DNA from: Roseburia_D sp964388945 | Lineage (GTDB): Bacteria; Bacillota; Clostridia; Lachnospirales; Lachnospiraceae | NCBI GenBank assembly: GCA_964388945.1 | Contig: CAYMCM010000003.1 | Span: 9,635 to 73,634, forward strand | Length of the DNA stretch: 64,000 nucleotides | Reading direction: 5' to 3' | Shown here: positions 26,099 to 35,079 of the stretch, piece by piece | Layout of the letters: every line of letters starts with the position of its first letter | How positions within the stretch are numbered: position 1 is the stretch's first letter | Translations under genes and position numbers: made by a program | The notes under the pieces: model-generated | What the model was told of the DNA's origin: nothing | What the model saw: only the letters and a program-made list of their open reading frames with translations | The model's database searches: none

Positions 26099-28168
26099 TC
26101 AAGTATTAAATTTATAGGCAAATGAGCCATCTGTGGCAAAGTTTCTATTGTAGTAAGGATCTCCAAGCTTTAACACCGTTGCCCACCTACGTTGCATATA
26201 CGCCAAATCCTTTTCTTTTTTGTTATTAGTAAAAGCATTGCCGTATATCGTATTTAAAACATACGGTTCAAGAACAATCTGAAGTTTTTTCTCACGCTGT
26301 TTTAAGGAATAATCAATGCCCATATAATAACTGTCCGTCAGATTCTGGTCAAACCCTCCTTCCGCAAGGAACGCACTTCTCTCTACCATCATACCCCACA
26401 GGGAAAGCGCACTAACATTATGTGTATAATACATTCCTCCCATATAGCCCAATGTACTGTAAGTGTTCTTATGTTCCACCGGAATCGCAATTCCATCTGT
26501 ACCAATCCCAAGCAGATATCCTGCCTCTTCCAACATACCGCAAGAATCAATCCATCTTCCGCCTACTGCTGCAATATCCTCCTGCATACAATACATGACC
26601 AGACGATTCAGCCATCTTACATCTGTAATCTCCATATCCGATTCCAAAAATACAAGATATTTGCCGTCCGCTTTTTCTGCAAGTGTTAAAAATGCCGCCG
26701 CAAGACCAACATCTGTTCCAAATCTTTTTACGGAAATGTATGTTTCCTGTTCTGCTGCTGTAAGAAGCTGTACCGTTTCCGCATCCTGATTATTAAAATC
26801 TGCAATACAAATCTCATAATTTTCATATTCCGTCCGTTTGATCACGGAATCCAAAAGCCTGCCCAATGCTTTTGCATTCGCTTTGTGCGCGATCAATATA
26901 GAAACCTTTGGTTTCTGCGGCAGTTCATATTCTAACCGATAATGTGTCGCACAAATACAGGAAGAGTATACCTCTGTCCTTCTGCCAAGACGTGCCTCAT
27001 TGTCACGCACCGCTTGTTTTCCCGCATCGATAGCATAACTCTTTGCACTGATATCCATCGATACTGACTGCGGATGTACCCGCCAAAAATACAGTACCTC
27101 TGGTATATGGGATACATGCTTTGCGGCCGTTGTAAGTTTCAAGATCATATCATGATCCTGGCTTCCGTCATAAGCATCATCAAACAATCCAGTCTGCTCC
27201 AATAAAGTTCTTCTAAACACAGACAAATGGCAGATATAATTGACGCCTTTTAGATTCTGCGGAGAGAAGTCCGGCTTAAAATGAAGTGTCACAATATTTT
27301 CCAGTGAATCATTCTGAAACGTCATCTCATCCGTATAGATAAAATCAGCATTTTTCGCTTCAATCTCCTGCATACACCGGAATAACGCTGCTGGATGCAG
27401 AACATCATCATGATCAAACAGCGCAATATAATCACCGGTTGACATCCTGATGCATTCATTGGTATTTTCCGAAATCCCTTCATTCTTCAGAAGCCTTTTA
27501 TAACGAATTCGTGAATCCCCCTTCGCATATTCCATGCAGACTCTTCCCACCTCTGGGTGATCTGCATCACTTCCATCTGCAAGACAAAGCTCCCATTTTC
27601 CATATGTCTGTTTTTGCACAGATTCGATCATATCCCTCAGAAAGTTCTCCGGTGTATTGTACAGCGGCACTAAAACGCTAAATGTTACTGCGCCCACAAA
27701 CTTCGTATTTCGTTGTTCTTCTAATTCTGCCTCGCTCAGTGTGATTTTCTTTAATAATGCCCGATTTCTTCTGCGAATCACCGACTTTCTGTTCTTAAAC
27801 CTGTGCAAAACCTTATTCACCAGTTTCTTGCACACACTTTTGCAAATCCTTTGTATATCTGTTCCAACATTCTTTCTCGCACTTTCTTCCCGGATAAGCA
27901 AAATAGTACGCACCTTTATATTCGCATAAAGGCGGTAGAACGGATTAATGAATTTCCAGATTTTTTTCTTTTTCAATGCCTTGATCCGCTCACTCTGTCC
28001 GGCATACACCGGATCTCTGGCATCGCGTTCTTCCTGACTCTCCTGCGGAATGATCTCCCACTCATTTGCGATTAAGCGCACATTTTCTTCCAGTTTACTA
28101 TCTGCTTCAACCTCTGCTCCATGCGCAGAGAGCCAACTTTTCAACTGTTCATTCTCAGCTTTTTTCAT
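26099..28168 (-). CDS. Two-domain GT2 glycosyltransferase
   Basis: A protein of 689 residues. A charged N-terminal stretch (1-150) precedes a full GT2 domain with Val-Leu-Val-Pro-Leu-Tyr-Asn, Leu-Ala-Asp-Gly-Ser and Phe-Asp-His-Asp-Asp-Val; its acceptor block is Asp-Gly-Ser-Gln-Asp-His-Asp. A second GT2 domain follows (about 430-660) with Ser-Ile-Leu-Ile-Ala-His-Lys and Leu-Glu-Ser-Asp-Met-Glu. Its DxD site is shifted and may be weak. The first domain is paralogous to that of 16919-18472. The ATG at 28168 has AAGGA seven bases upstream. It is the only cytoplasmic glycosyltransferase placed directly after the secreted-enzyme genes, 23 bases past the SGNH gene, linking the two groups. Confidence 0.85.
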   Translation of the reverse strand: MKKAENEQLKSWLSAHGAEVEADSKLEENVRLIANEWEIIPQESQEERDARDPVYAGQSERIKALKKKKIWKFINPFYRLYANIKVRTILLIREESARKNVGTDIQRICKSVCKKLVNKVLHRFKNRKSVIRRRNRALLKKITLSEAELEEQRNTKFVGAVTFSVLVPLYNTPENFLRDMIESVQKQTYGKWELCLADGSDADHPEVGRVCMEYAKGDSRIRYKRLLKNEGISENTNECIRMSTGDYIALFDHDDVLHPAALFRCMQEIEAKNADFIYTDEMTFQNDSLENIVTLHFKPDFSPQNLKGVNYICHLSVFRRTLLEQTGLFDDAYDGSQDHDMILKLTTAAKHVSHIPEVLYFWRVHPQSVSMDISAKSYAIDAGKQAVRDNEARLGRRTEVYSSCICATHYRLEYELPQKPKVSILIAHKANAKALGRLLDSVIKRTEYENYEICIADFNNQDAETVQLLTAAEQETYISVKRFGTDVGLAAAFLTLAEKADGKYLVFLESDMEITDVRWLNRLVMYCMQEDIAAVGGRWIDSCGMLEEAGYLLGIGTDGIAIPVEHKNTYSTLGYMGGMYYTHNVSALSLWGMMVERSAFLAEGGFDQNLTDSYYMGIDYSLKQREKKLQIVLEPYVLNTIYGNAFTNNKKEKDLAYMQRRWATVLKLGDPYYNRNFATDGSFAYKFNT

Positions 28169-28191
28169 TGTCTCGTCCTTTTCCTGTTTTC

Positions 28192-29847
28192 TTATAATTG
28201 GAAGCATCCGACACAGTGTCCATCAGTCGGCTCCATATAATAATAGTAAGGTGCCACATAGATCAAGCCCTTTGCTACTTTTCCTTCACTCTGGAAATAT
28301 ACCACTCTCCCCCACAAATCATAAGAAAAAGTATCTGTAACCAGTGTACCATCCCAGTTTGCGAATCCGAGGTCCTGGCCATTATCAAACCAAAACCAGC
28401 CACTTTGCTTCAGCCTTCCGGTTCCATCCATATAGTATTTGCGTCCATTATAAGTTACAACTTTATCAAAACTTGCATGTCCGATCTCATCAAAAAAGCA
28501 GACATACCCTACATTATCGCAATAACGGAAGCTGTTATAAAGCTGATGCCCCCATTCATCCAAATACATCAGATTCGTTCCATCCGAATCATAAGTCATC
28601 ACATCCCGCATCGGCGTTCCGTCTTCTTTTATATAATACTTATAAACTCCATCGCAAATATAAGCATTCGTCATCAGAGAACCATCCACCTGATAAAAAT
28701 GCTTAACACCATATATATCCTTCTTCCAGTATCCTGATGTACGCTGTATTTTATTTAAAAACATTGATGTGATCACATTTGTCGCAATCTTGTCCATTCC
28801 ATTTTCGTTTGGATGAAGGTAATCCGGCGCTGCCATATTTTCTTCCCCTATCACTCCTGCAAAACGCAAATCCACATACGCAAGATTAAATTCTTTGCAG
28901 ATATTTATGATTCCATCCGCAAAACTATCTACTAGCGATGTATTAACTGCCCATGTATTGTAGGGAATAATACACACAATATCTGCATTTGGATAGTAGA
29001 ATTTCAGCTTCATAATCGTTGTATAATAAGCATTTACAAAATCATCCACTTTTCCATAAGTCAATTGATAACTATACTGACCTGCTGATACATTTCCATT
29101 CTGAAAAATATCATTGATTCCACCAAAAAATAGAATCTCATCCGGAGTTCCATTGATCCCAAGCCGTCTGATTCGCTCATCGCAGGACATTGCCGACTCC
29201 GGCGACATACCATCCCCCACACAAGAAGTCACTCTGGAACCTCCTATTGCTTCATTATAACCAAGCTGTAACCCAAATGCATTGATATACTGCATCCACC
29301 ATGTTCTGTTTCTATTCATATGTTCCGGCGAATAATAAGAATAATATGCCCGGCCACTGCCGTCATTATAAGTAGAAATACTGTCACCCAGTATCGAGAC
29401 CTTATGAGTTTTTAATTGTTCCGGCGCAGTGTAACCAGCCACTTCAATGCTAGTTCCCTCCACATGCTGTCCTGATCCATCCAAAAATCCAAGTTCAGCT
29501 CCAATCTGAAAAGATCCCGCTCTGCGTACGTCATTCATATCAAAGATTGCAACCCAGTTTCCTGAAACATCTTTTCTTGCATAATAACCGACCAGTTTTT
29601 CCTTATTCTGACTTACTATAAACCGAACCGCTGCCACATCCTCTGTGCACCCTTCCAAAGTCAGCATATATGCTGTCTGCGAGCCATTATCCTCTACATG
29701 GAGTACCGGATTGCAACGCCCGACTGTTTCTTCTGACATTTCTGCAATCTGCATTTCCGGCTGGCGCGCTAAAACGCCCACCGGAAATGCAGTTATAAGC
29801 ATCGTCAACGCCGCTGCAGCGGCAATCACTCTACATTTTAATTTCAT
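28192..29847 (-). CDS. Secreted SGNH hydrolase with Bsp-like repeat and C-terminal repeat module
   Basis: A 551-residue secreted protein, probably an esterase or deacetylase on a surface glycan. It has a signal peptide (1-27), one GBS Bsp-like repeat (about 45-138) and an SGNH domain (about 148-366). The active residues are Ser156 in Gly-Asp-Ser-Ile-Ser, Asn245 in Gly-Gly-Ile-Asn-Asp, and Asp342/His345 in Asp-Tyr-Leu-His-Pro. A C-terminal aromatic-rich repeat module (about 371-551) has Gly-Trp-Phe-Trp-Phe and Asn-Trp-Asp-Gly-Thr-Leu-Val. The module is shared with three other proteins here. No LPXTG or membrane anchor is present. It lies 21 bases after the amidase/glucosaminidase gene, so the two are probably co-expressed. 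Confidence 0.87.
   Translation of the reverse strand: MKLKCRVIAAAAALTMLITAFPVGVLARQPEMQIAEMSEETVGRCNPVLHVEDNGSQTAYMLTLEGCTEDVAAVRFIVSQNKEKLVGYYARKDVSGNWVAIFDMNDVRRAGSFQIGAELGFLDGSGQHVEGTSIEVAGYTAPEQLKTHKVSILGDSISTYNDGSGRAYYSYYSPEHMNRNRTWWMQYINAFGLQLGYNEAIGGSRVTSCVGDGMSPESAMSCDERIRRLGINGTPDEILFFGGINDIFQNGNVSAGQYSYQLTYGKVDDFVNAYYTTIMKLKFYYPNADIVCIIPYNTWAVNTSLVDSFADGIINICKEFNLAYVDLRFAGVIGEENMAAPDYLHPNENGMDKIATNVITSMFLNKIQRTSGYWKKDIYGVKHFYQVDGSLMTNAYICDGVYKYYIKEDGTPMRDVMTYDSDGTNLMYLDEWGHQLYNSFRYCDNVGYVCFFDEIGHASFDKVVTYNGRKYYMDGTGRLKQSGWFWFDNGQDLGFANWDGTLVTDTFSYDLWGRVVYFQSEGKVAKGLIYVAPYYYYMEPTDGHCVGCFQL
28195..28737 (-). repeat. Shared surface module, copy A (C-terminal, divergent)
   Basis: The C-terminal 180 residues of the SGNH protein. 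The second half matches the other copies closely (Gly-Gln-Asp-Leu-Gly-Phe-Ala-Asn-Trp-Asp-Gly-Thr). The first half is diverged and lacks the Gly-Tyr-Ala-Tyr-Gly-Val opening. Confidence 0.8.
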
Positions 29848-29868
29848 ATTCCCTCTACATCCAATTTC

Positions 29869-32800
29869 CTAATTACCTAACAATTGTTTCATATAGGTAT
29901 TGCGAATACTATAACCATAGTTCTTTGCTGTTGCCCAGCCCTTTCCATACGGATTTTCCGAAATTCCAAGCCATTCAACATATGGTGCACATCCTCTGGT
30001 CACACGAGAAAAACGCTTGTCCACACAAGGATTCACCAGGGAATCCTTTGATGCATACGCTTTTAAGTGTTGTACCTGGGCACGCACACCCTCACGCACA
30101 CTGGCGAAACTGTCTCCGCATGCTCCTCCGCCAACTGCACCAAGTCCTGCAAAATTATACTGTTCAATCTTGACATCGCCCTTATATTTCAAAAAGCCTG
30201 TTTCTTTCATTGCCTGTGAAAAAGCTACTTCTGTCTTTACGCCTTCCGCCTGGCATTCCTCTAAATAAATCTGGCAAAATGCCTGTATGGTCGGTGCATC
30301 TGAAACTGCATAGACCGAAGGGTATGATGCATGTTTATTATAGTAACTCACCATCTGATCCACAGTCACATTGCTTGCTCCCATGATCGTATAAAGTGTA
30401 TCACTGTCCGCAACGGTAAAACTACCATCAGCAATCTTGACTCTTGTCCCATCACGCATCACTGCATAAGCACCATATCCATAAGTTCCTGTCTTATATG
30501 CATAATTGGACAAACCAATGGTGGACATCCATCTGCCATAAGAATCAATAAAAGTTCCATACCACTGCAAATCGCTCAGCCCATCATGCCATACACCAAA
30601 CTGTACTCCGGCAATACATCCGTTATACGGAACATTAGTTGCTGACAAGAAGTATGCTGATCCATCTCCCGCACTGCAGCTCTGAATGTCAGCCTGTGGC
30701 ATTTCGAGGTTAACGCAGTTAAGTACCGGATTTGCAACAACTCCATTCTTACCATATATATATCCGCTAATTGCATATACTCCATAATGATAAGCATGAT
30801 TTGCCACATTAATCTGTGCAACATAGACACCATCAACCTGCTTATACGCATCATACCAGTACAGATCACTCAGATCCGCCGCCGTCCATGCTGCAATCCT
30901 TACATGATCCACGCCAGCCGGAGCTGTTGCATTTGCAACAACTACATCAAAAGTTCCCGCAATCTGATTAAACTGATACGGCGCAATGTAATCTGCTGTT
31001 GGTTCTGGTACAAAAAATATCTGATTGCCCAGTCTCAAGCTGGTTCCATCCGCATAATCCACATAGGCATCCGCCATAAACATTCCAGAACGTCCATAAT
31101 CCATAACATTAATAAATGAAAGCCATCTTGCACCATCACGCATAGTTCCGAACCATTTCATATCACTTAATCCGTCATGCCATACCGCAAAACGAACTCC
31201 TGTTGCATTACCTGCATTCGGTATATTCTGCGCAGAAAGCACAAATGATGTTCCATCTCCAAGACTTACCGCCCCAAGCTGTACATCTGCTGCATAATCA
31301 GCTGCATCAAATATTGCACGCCCGACCTGATAATAACTGCCATTTTGACGAACCACATACGCATCCGCATAATAGGTTCCTGCTGTACCAAAATCAGATA
31401 TATTAAAAGTTGCTACCCAGTTATCACCACTCTTAGCTCCATAATACCACTTTACATCACTTTTACCATTGTAAACAGCAAAAAACATATTATTTGCTTT
31501 TGGAATATTTTCAGCGACCATAGTGTAAGTAACATTATTCACCGACCAGCCTGCACTGGTAGGATAACCAGAATTAACGGTCACCTTTGCCGCATCACTT
31601 GCATAAGTTATTTCTTTTGTAAGTCCATAACATGCAGCAATTCCTTTTGCATCAGCAACTCCAAGTGCTTTTAACTTCTCATCAGAACTCAGATAATTTT
31701 GTGCATCTGAAGCATTATTAATAAAGGCATGCTCCACAATAATTCCTGGAAAGCCAAGAAGTTTACACCAGCTGTTGATTCCATAATAATCCGATTTGGA
31801 ACCATCCGGATATTTATCATCACTGGCATTGCGTATCTTTGCCCCACGGTTAGTAAGCCCCAGTGCCGTAAGCTGCTGCAGAATGCTGTTTGCAAGTGTC
31901 TCTCCATACTGTCCTACCTGTGCATTGTAATTGCTGTTTGGATAATAGACTTCCGCTCCGTTGGCAGAAGTCAGGCTTCCTTTACTGCCTGCCTGATTGA
32001 TATGTATGCTGACCAGCACATCTGCTTTTTGGGAAGCTGCAAAGCGTGCTCGCGCCTCTCTGTCCATGCATGCACTTATATTATCCGTTCTTGTAAGATA
32101 TACTTCAACACCGCTATACTGCTCCAGTTCTTCTTTACAATACTGTGCGATCTTCAGACAAATATCACGTTCTACATAAACAACACCATTTACCGTTGCT
32201 GTTGTTCCGGAATCTGTACCACCATGCCCCGGATCGATCACAACTACAAGATTTCCATTACCACTCTTTCCGGTCAAAGCTTCATCTTCTTCACCGGCCT
32301 GTACGAGCGCATTTTTAAAATCATCACCAGATATCGCATGTCCGTCCGCATCACTGATCGTAACGTCAGCTGCTCCTGTTCCATTATCTCCGACTACTGT
32401 ATCTTCTTCGTCATCAGATACTACCGCATCCGGATTACTGTCTGCCTCAACATTTACACCGAATACTGCCTGTATTCCAGTCGCATCCATATCAATATTG
32501 AAACTTTGTCCCTCAATCGTGTAATCCAGTCCGGTCACTTTATAACGACCATCAGGCTGTTCGCCCGAAAATAAGATTTGGAATACTGCCGTATCTGCAC
32601 TAACAGAAGATGCGTTCACAGAAAAGACTGCTCCCGTATCTACATTTGCATAAGAAAGTACCATAGCAGATGGTGTGCTTCGGTTTGCATCCAGACCAAC
32701 CAAAACCGTCTGGGTATCCGGAGTCGTAACCTCACCCTTGCCAACCACCAGATAATTAATCAGCTGTTCTACAACCTTATCTTCCTCTTCTGTTGCTGCC

Positions 32801-33120
32801 GCCTGCTCATTTTCATATGCATCTGCTCTTTCCTGCATCTGTGCGGCTGCTTCATCATCCAAAGCTGCATTGGACATCTCTGAACTCTGCTGCTCCTCTG
32901 TGTTTTCCTCTGGCAATAACGCCTCTGACACTTCCTCCGGTGTCTCCGTCTCCTGCTCGTCTTTCTGACTATTCTCCGAAAGAACGCCTGTCGCATCCAC
33001 AAAACCGTTTTCTGTACTGACAGGCGCACTTACCTCTGCCGCCTGAGTAGAAAAAGCACTTCCGGAAAACATCAGGCTGACTGCCAGAAACAGTGCCAGA
33101 CCTTTTCGCAATTTTTTCAT
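29869..33120 (-). CDS. Secreted N-acetylmuramoyl-L-alanine amidase / glucosaminidase
   Basis: A 1083-residue secreted wall hydrolase. It has a signal peptide (1-28), an acidic Glu-rich linker (about 45-120), an unassigned region (120-230) and an Amidase_3 domain (about 290-500). The zinc-site residues are His299 in Asp-Pro-Gly-His-Gly, Glu317, His373 and Glu463 in Val-Glu-His-Ala-Phe. Four GBS Bsp-like repeats follow (about 524-900), each with Phe/Val-Trp-x-Asp-Gly-Leu-Ser-Asp and Trp/Tyr-Tyr-Gly variants. A glucosaminidase domain ends the protein (about 920-1083), with catalytic Glu in Met-Lys-Glu-Thr-Gly. Two activities in one chain could cut both stem-peptide and glycan bonds. It has its own promoter, and its product may help wall turnover while glycans are attached. 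Confidence 0.92.
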   Translation of the reverse strand: MKKLRKGLALFLAVSLMFSGSAFSTQAAEVSAPVSTENGFVDATGVLSENSQKDEQETETPEEVSEALLPEENTEEQQSSEMSNAALDDEAAAQMQERADAYENEQAAATEEEDKVVEQLINYLVVGKGEVTTPDTQTVLVGLDANRSTPSAMVLSYANVDTGAVFSVNASSVSADTAVFQILFSGEQPDGRYKVTGLDYTIEGQSFNIDMDATGIQAVFGVNVEADSNPDAVVSDDEEDTVVGDNGTGAADVTISDADGHAISGDDFKNALVQAGEEDEALTGKSGNGNLVVVIDPGHGGTDSGTTATVNGVVYVERDICLKIAQYCKEELEQYSGVEVYLTRTDNISACMDREARARFAASQKADVLVSIHINQAGSKGSLTSANGAEVYYPNSNYNAQVGQYGETLANSILQQLTALGLTNRGAKIRNASDDKYPDGSKSDYYGINSWCKLLGFPGIIVEHAFINNASDAQNYLSSDEKLKALGVADAKGIAACYGLTKEITYASDAAKVTVNSGYPTSAGWSVNNVTYTMVAENIPKANNMFFAVYNGKSDVKWYYGAKSGDNWVATFNISDFGTAGTYYADAYVVRQNGSYYQVGRAIFDAADYAADVQLGAVSLGDGTSFVLSAQNIPNAGNATGVRFAVWHDGLSDMKWFGTMRDGARWLSFINVMDYGRSGMFMADAYVDYADGTSLRLGNQIFFVPEPTADYIAPYQFNQIAGTFDVVVANATAPAGVDHVRIAAWTAADLSDLYWYDAYKQVDGVYVAQINVANHAYHYGVYAISGYIYGKNGVVANPVLNCVNLEMPQADIQSCSAGDGSAYFLSATNVPYNGCIAGVQFGVWHDGLSDLQWYGTFIDSYGRWMSTIGLSNYAYKTGTYGYGAYAVMRDGTRVKIADGSFTVADSDTLYTIMGASNVTVDQMVSYYNKHASYPSVYAVSDAPTIQAFCQIYLEECQAEGVKTEVAFSQAMKETGFLKYKGDVKIEQYNFAGLGAVGGGACGDSFASVREGVRAQVQHLKAYASKDSLVNPCVDKRFSRVTRGCAPYVEWLGISENPYGKGWATAKNYGYSIRNTYMKQLLGN

Positions 33121-33169
33121 TCACCTTTCCTCTTTTCTTCAAATCTGATATGAATACACATTCTGTATT

Positions 33170-33198
33170 ATAATAATATAAGCGTACCATTTTTACAA
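33170..33198 (-). promoter_or_regulatory. Promoter of the amidase/glucosaminidase unit
   Basis: TTGTAA (33193-33198) and TATTAT (33170-33175) on the minus strand are 17 bases apart; TATAAT overlaps at 33167-33172. Confidence 0.6.
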
Positions 33199-33238
33199 CC
33201 TAAATCCCTGATCTAAATCTTAATTTTCCTAAAAAAAT

Positions 33239-33267
33239 TTGCTTAGTTTTTCCATATATGCTAGAAT
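33239..33267 (+). promoter_or_regulatory. Promoter of the plus-strand SGNH gene
   Basis: TTGCTT (33239-33244) and TAGAAT (33262-33267) are 17 bases apart. The two divergent promoters share a gap of about 225 bases that holds no other feature. Confidence 0.6.
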
Positions 33268-33347
33268 CGAAACATATGGGTTTTTAATATAAGGAAAAAC
33301 TCTGAAAGAACAAAATGAAAAACCAGAAAGGAACAGGAAGCACTTTT

Positions 33348-34913
33348 ATGAAAAAGAAAATAATTACTTCTATTCTGGCTCTCGCAGTTACTTTAAGCAG
33401 TACGGGAGTCACGGTCTGGGCCAGTGAGATTCCGGCAGCAGAGCCGACAACCGAAGTCGTTGAACAGGAAACGGAACAGTCCACAGAACAAACTACTGAA
33501 ACAGAAGAACAGTCTTCTGAACAATCCACAGAGATACCGGAAGCAGCTACTGAACAGTCCACGGAATCCGATACCGAAACCGATTGGGCGGCACTGGATG
33601 CTGAAGCCGCAGCCATAAATGCTGACAAAGCCGATGCCATGAGTTCCGAGGAATCCGATGATTCTGAAATACTGACTGGTGCAGATTTCGGTGGTGAAGT
33701 TCTAGGCTACGCTTACGGCGTTGCCGTTATGAAATACGACACCCGCATTGCCGGTGGTTCCATCATCTTAGGTGAAGACGGTGATATCCGCTATATTTTG
33801 CCAAACGGCACCATGGCAAAGAACTGCTATCTTTATGACGGCACCGACACTTTTTATCTGGGATACAACGGTGCTCCTTACAAAAACACCACCTGCTATT
33901 CTATGGATGGTCATATGATTTATTTTGATTCTTATGCGCGTCAGGTACATAACAATTTTATTGGTTGTGAAGACGTTGGATTTGCCGCATATTTCGATGA
34001 AAACGGCTATGCTCTTTTGAATCAGACGATTACCTTTAACGGCAGACTTTATTATCTGAATGCCTACGGACAGTTAGAGCAGCATGGATGGTTTTGGTAT
34101 GCCAACGGACAGGATCTTGGTTTTGCAAACTGGGACGGTACACTGATCACCGACTGCTTTTCCTATGATTTATGGGGCAGAATGGTACATTTCAAATCTG
34201 ACGGCACACTGACTCGTGGCGAGCTTCTGACCGACGGAACCTGGTTCTATGACATGGATGCCACAGACGGACATTGCAAAGGTTCTTTCAAGCTTCCATA
34301 CAATTATTTTGCTATTGGTAATTCCATTACTATGCATCCGGTTGTTCCGGACTTATGGTGGGGCAGTTGGGGAATGGCAGCAAGTTCCTATTCTTCTGAT
34401 TATGTAAATCGTGTTTCTTCCGTAATCAGTGAACATTATCAGGTAAACACCAGAAAGACCTACTATACGACATGGGAACGTGCAGCCGACCGCAGCAGTA
34501 CTTTGTCTCAGCTTGATCCATATCTGACCTCCGACCTTGATCTTGTTACAATTCAGCTCGGAGACAATATTACCAGCGGCTATGATACACTGGTAAGTGA
34601 TTATCAGAATCTGATCAATTATGTGCGTGCAAAAGCTCCAAATGCTAAGATTATGGTCATCGACGAATTCTGTTGGCCAAACGGTACAATTCAGTCTGCA
34701 CAGCGTCAGGTATGTAATGCAAATGGTATCGCATACATTGATCTTTCAGCAATTAATCATGGCGGATATACCGCAGGTCTTGGAACTACCGTACTTGGTA
34801 ATGATGGTTCTTCTCATGTGATTTCAAATCCTGCAGTTGCTGCACATCCGGGTGATGCTGCAATGGAATATATTGCAAACCAGATTCTCACTCTTTTATG
34901 TAGTGGATACTAA
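33348..34913 (+). CDS. Secreted protein: repeat module plus C-terminal SGNH-like domain
   Basis: A 521-residue secreted protein with a signal peptide (1-26) and a Thr/Glu/Gln/Ser-rich linker (about 34-80). A repeat module (118-316) follows, then an SGNH-like domain (318-521). Active-site candidates are Ser326 in Gly-Asn-Ser-Ile-Thr, Asn407 in Gly-Asp-Asn and His500 in Ala-His-Pro-Gly-Asp. The Asp normally three residues before the His is Val497, so the triad is unusual. The ATG at 33348 is preferred to one at 33315 because AGGA lies nine bases upstream. It is one of only two plus-strand genes. The likely role is deacylation on a surface glycan, with the module giving attachment; this is inferred. 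Confidence 0.82.
   Translation: MKKKIITSILALAVTLSSTGVTVWASEIPAAEPTTEVVEQETEQSTEQTTETEEQSSEQSTEIPEAATEQSTESDTETDWAALDAEAAAINADKADAMSSEESDDSEILTGADFGGEVLGYAYGVAVMKYDTRIAGGSIILGEDGDIRYILPNGTMAKNCYLYDGTDTFYLGYNGAPYKNTTCYSMDGHMIYFDSYARQVHNNFIGCEDVGFAAYFDENGYALLNQTITFNGRLYYLNAYGQLEQHGWFWYANGQDLGFANWDGTLITDCFSYDLWGRMVHFKSDGTLTRGELLTDGTWFYDMDATDGHCKGSFKLPYNYFAIGNSITMHPVVPDLWWGSWGMAASSYSSDYVNRVSSVISEHYQVNTRKTYYTTWERAADRSSTLSQLDPYLTSDLDLVTIQLGDNITSGYDTLVSDYQNLINYVRAKAPNAKIMVIDEFCWPNGTIQSAQRQVCNANGIAYIDLSAINHGGYTAGLGTTVLGNDGSSHVISNPAVAAHPGDAAMEYIANQILTLLCSGY
33699..34295 (+). repeat. Shared surface module, copy B (N-terminal)
   Basis: About 199 residues beginning Gly-Glu-Val-Leu-Gly-Tyr-Ala-Tyr-Gly-Val and ending near Asp-Gly-His-Cys-Lys-Gly-Ser-Phe. 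Short aromatic repeats resemble cell-wall/choline-binding repeats. Its orientation is opposite to copies A, C and D. Confidence 0.85.
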
Positions 34914-34923
34914 ATAGTAAAAA

Positions 34924-34943
34924 GGGGCTGTAAAAAAACAACC
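34924..34943 (+). repeat. Left terminal inverted repeat of the IS
   Basis: Begins GGGGCTGTAAAAAA and mirrors the right end at 36740-36759. Confidence 0.7.
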
Positions 34944-34949
34944 ATAAAG

Positions 34950-34989
34950 AAAAGCTACGGTGACGCCGAAAGGTAACACCGTAGCTTTT
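34950..34989. terminator. Hairpin inside the left IS end
   Basis: A perfect 13-base stem: AAAAGCTACGGTG (34950-34962) with CACCGTAGCTTTT (34977-34989). On the minus strand it lies past the transposase stop and is T-rich at the end, so it can stop transcription out of the element; it may stop plus-strand read-in too. Confidence 0.7.
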
Positions 34990-35079
34990 CTACTTTTATA
35001 AATCATTTTTATACAAAAGTAGCATCACTTATTAAGCCTATCCTAAAATAGGCTTTCAGAAGTCCATATTTGCAGTATT

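Noticed and set aside
31729..32574. Plus-strand frame of 281 residues inside the amidase gene
   Set aside because: Composition is Cys/Ile/Arg-rich nonsense opposite a well-supported gene; no ribosome binding site.
33284..33640. Minus-strand frame rich in Ser, Val and Cys
   Set aside because: It mirrors the low-complexity linker of the plus-strand SGNH gene and has no start signal.
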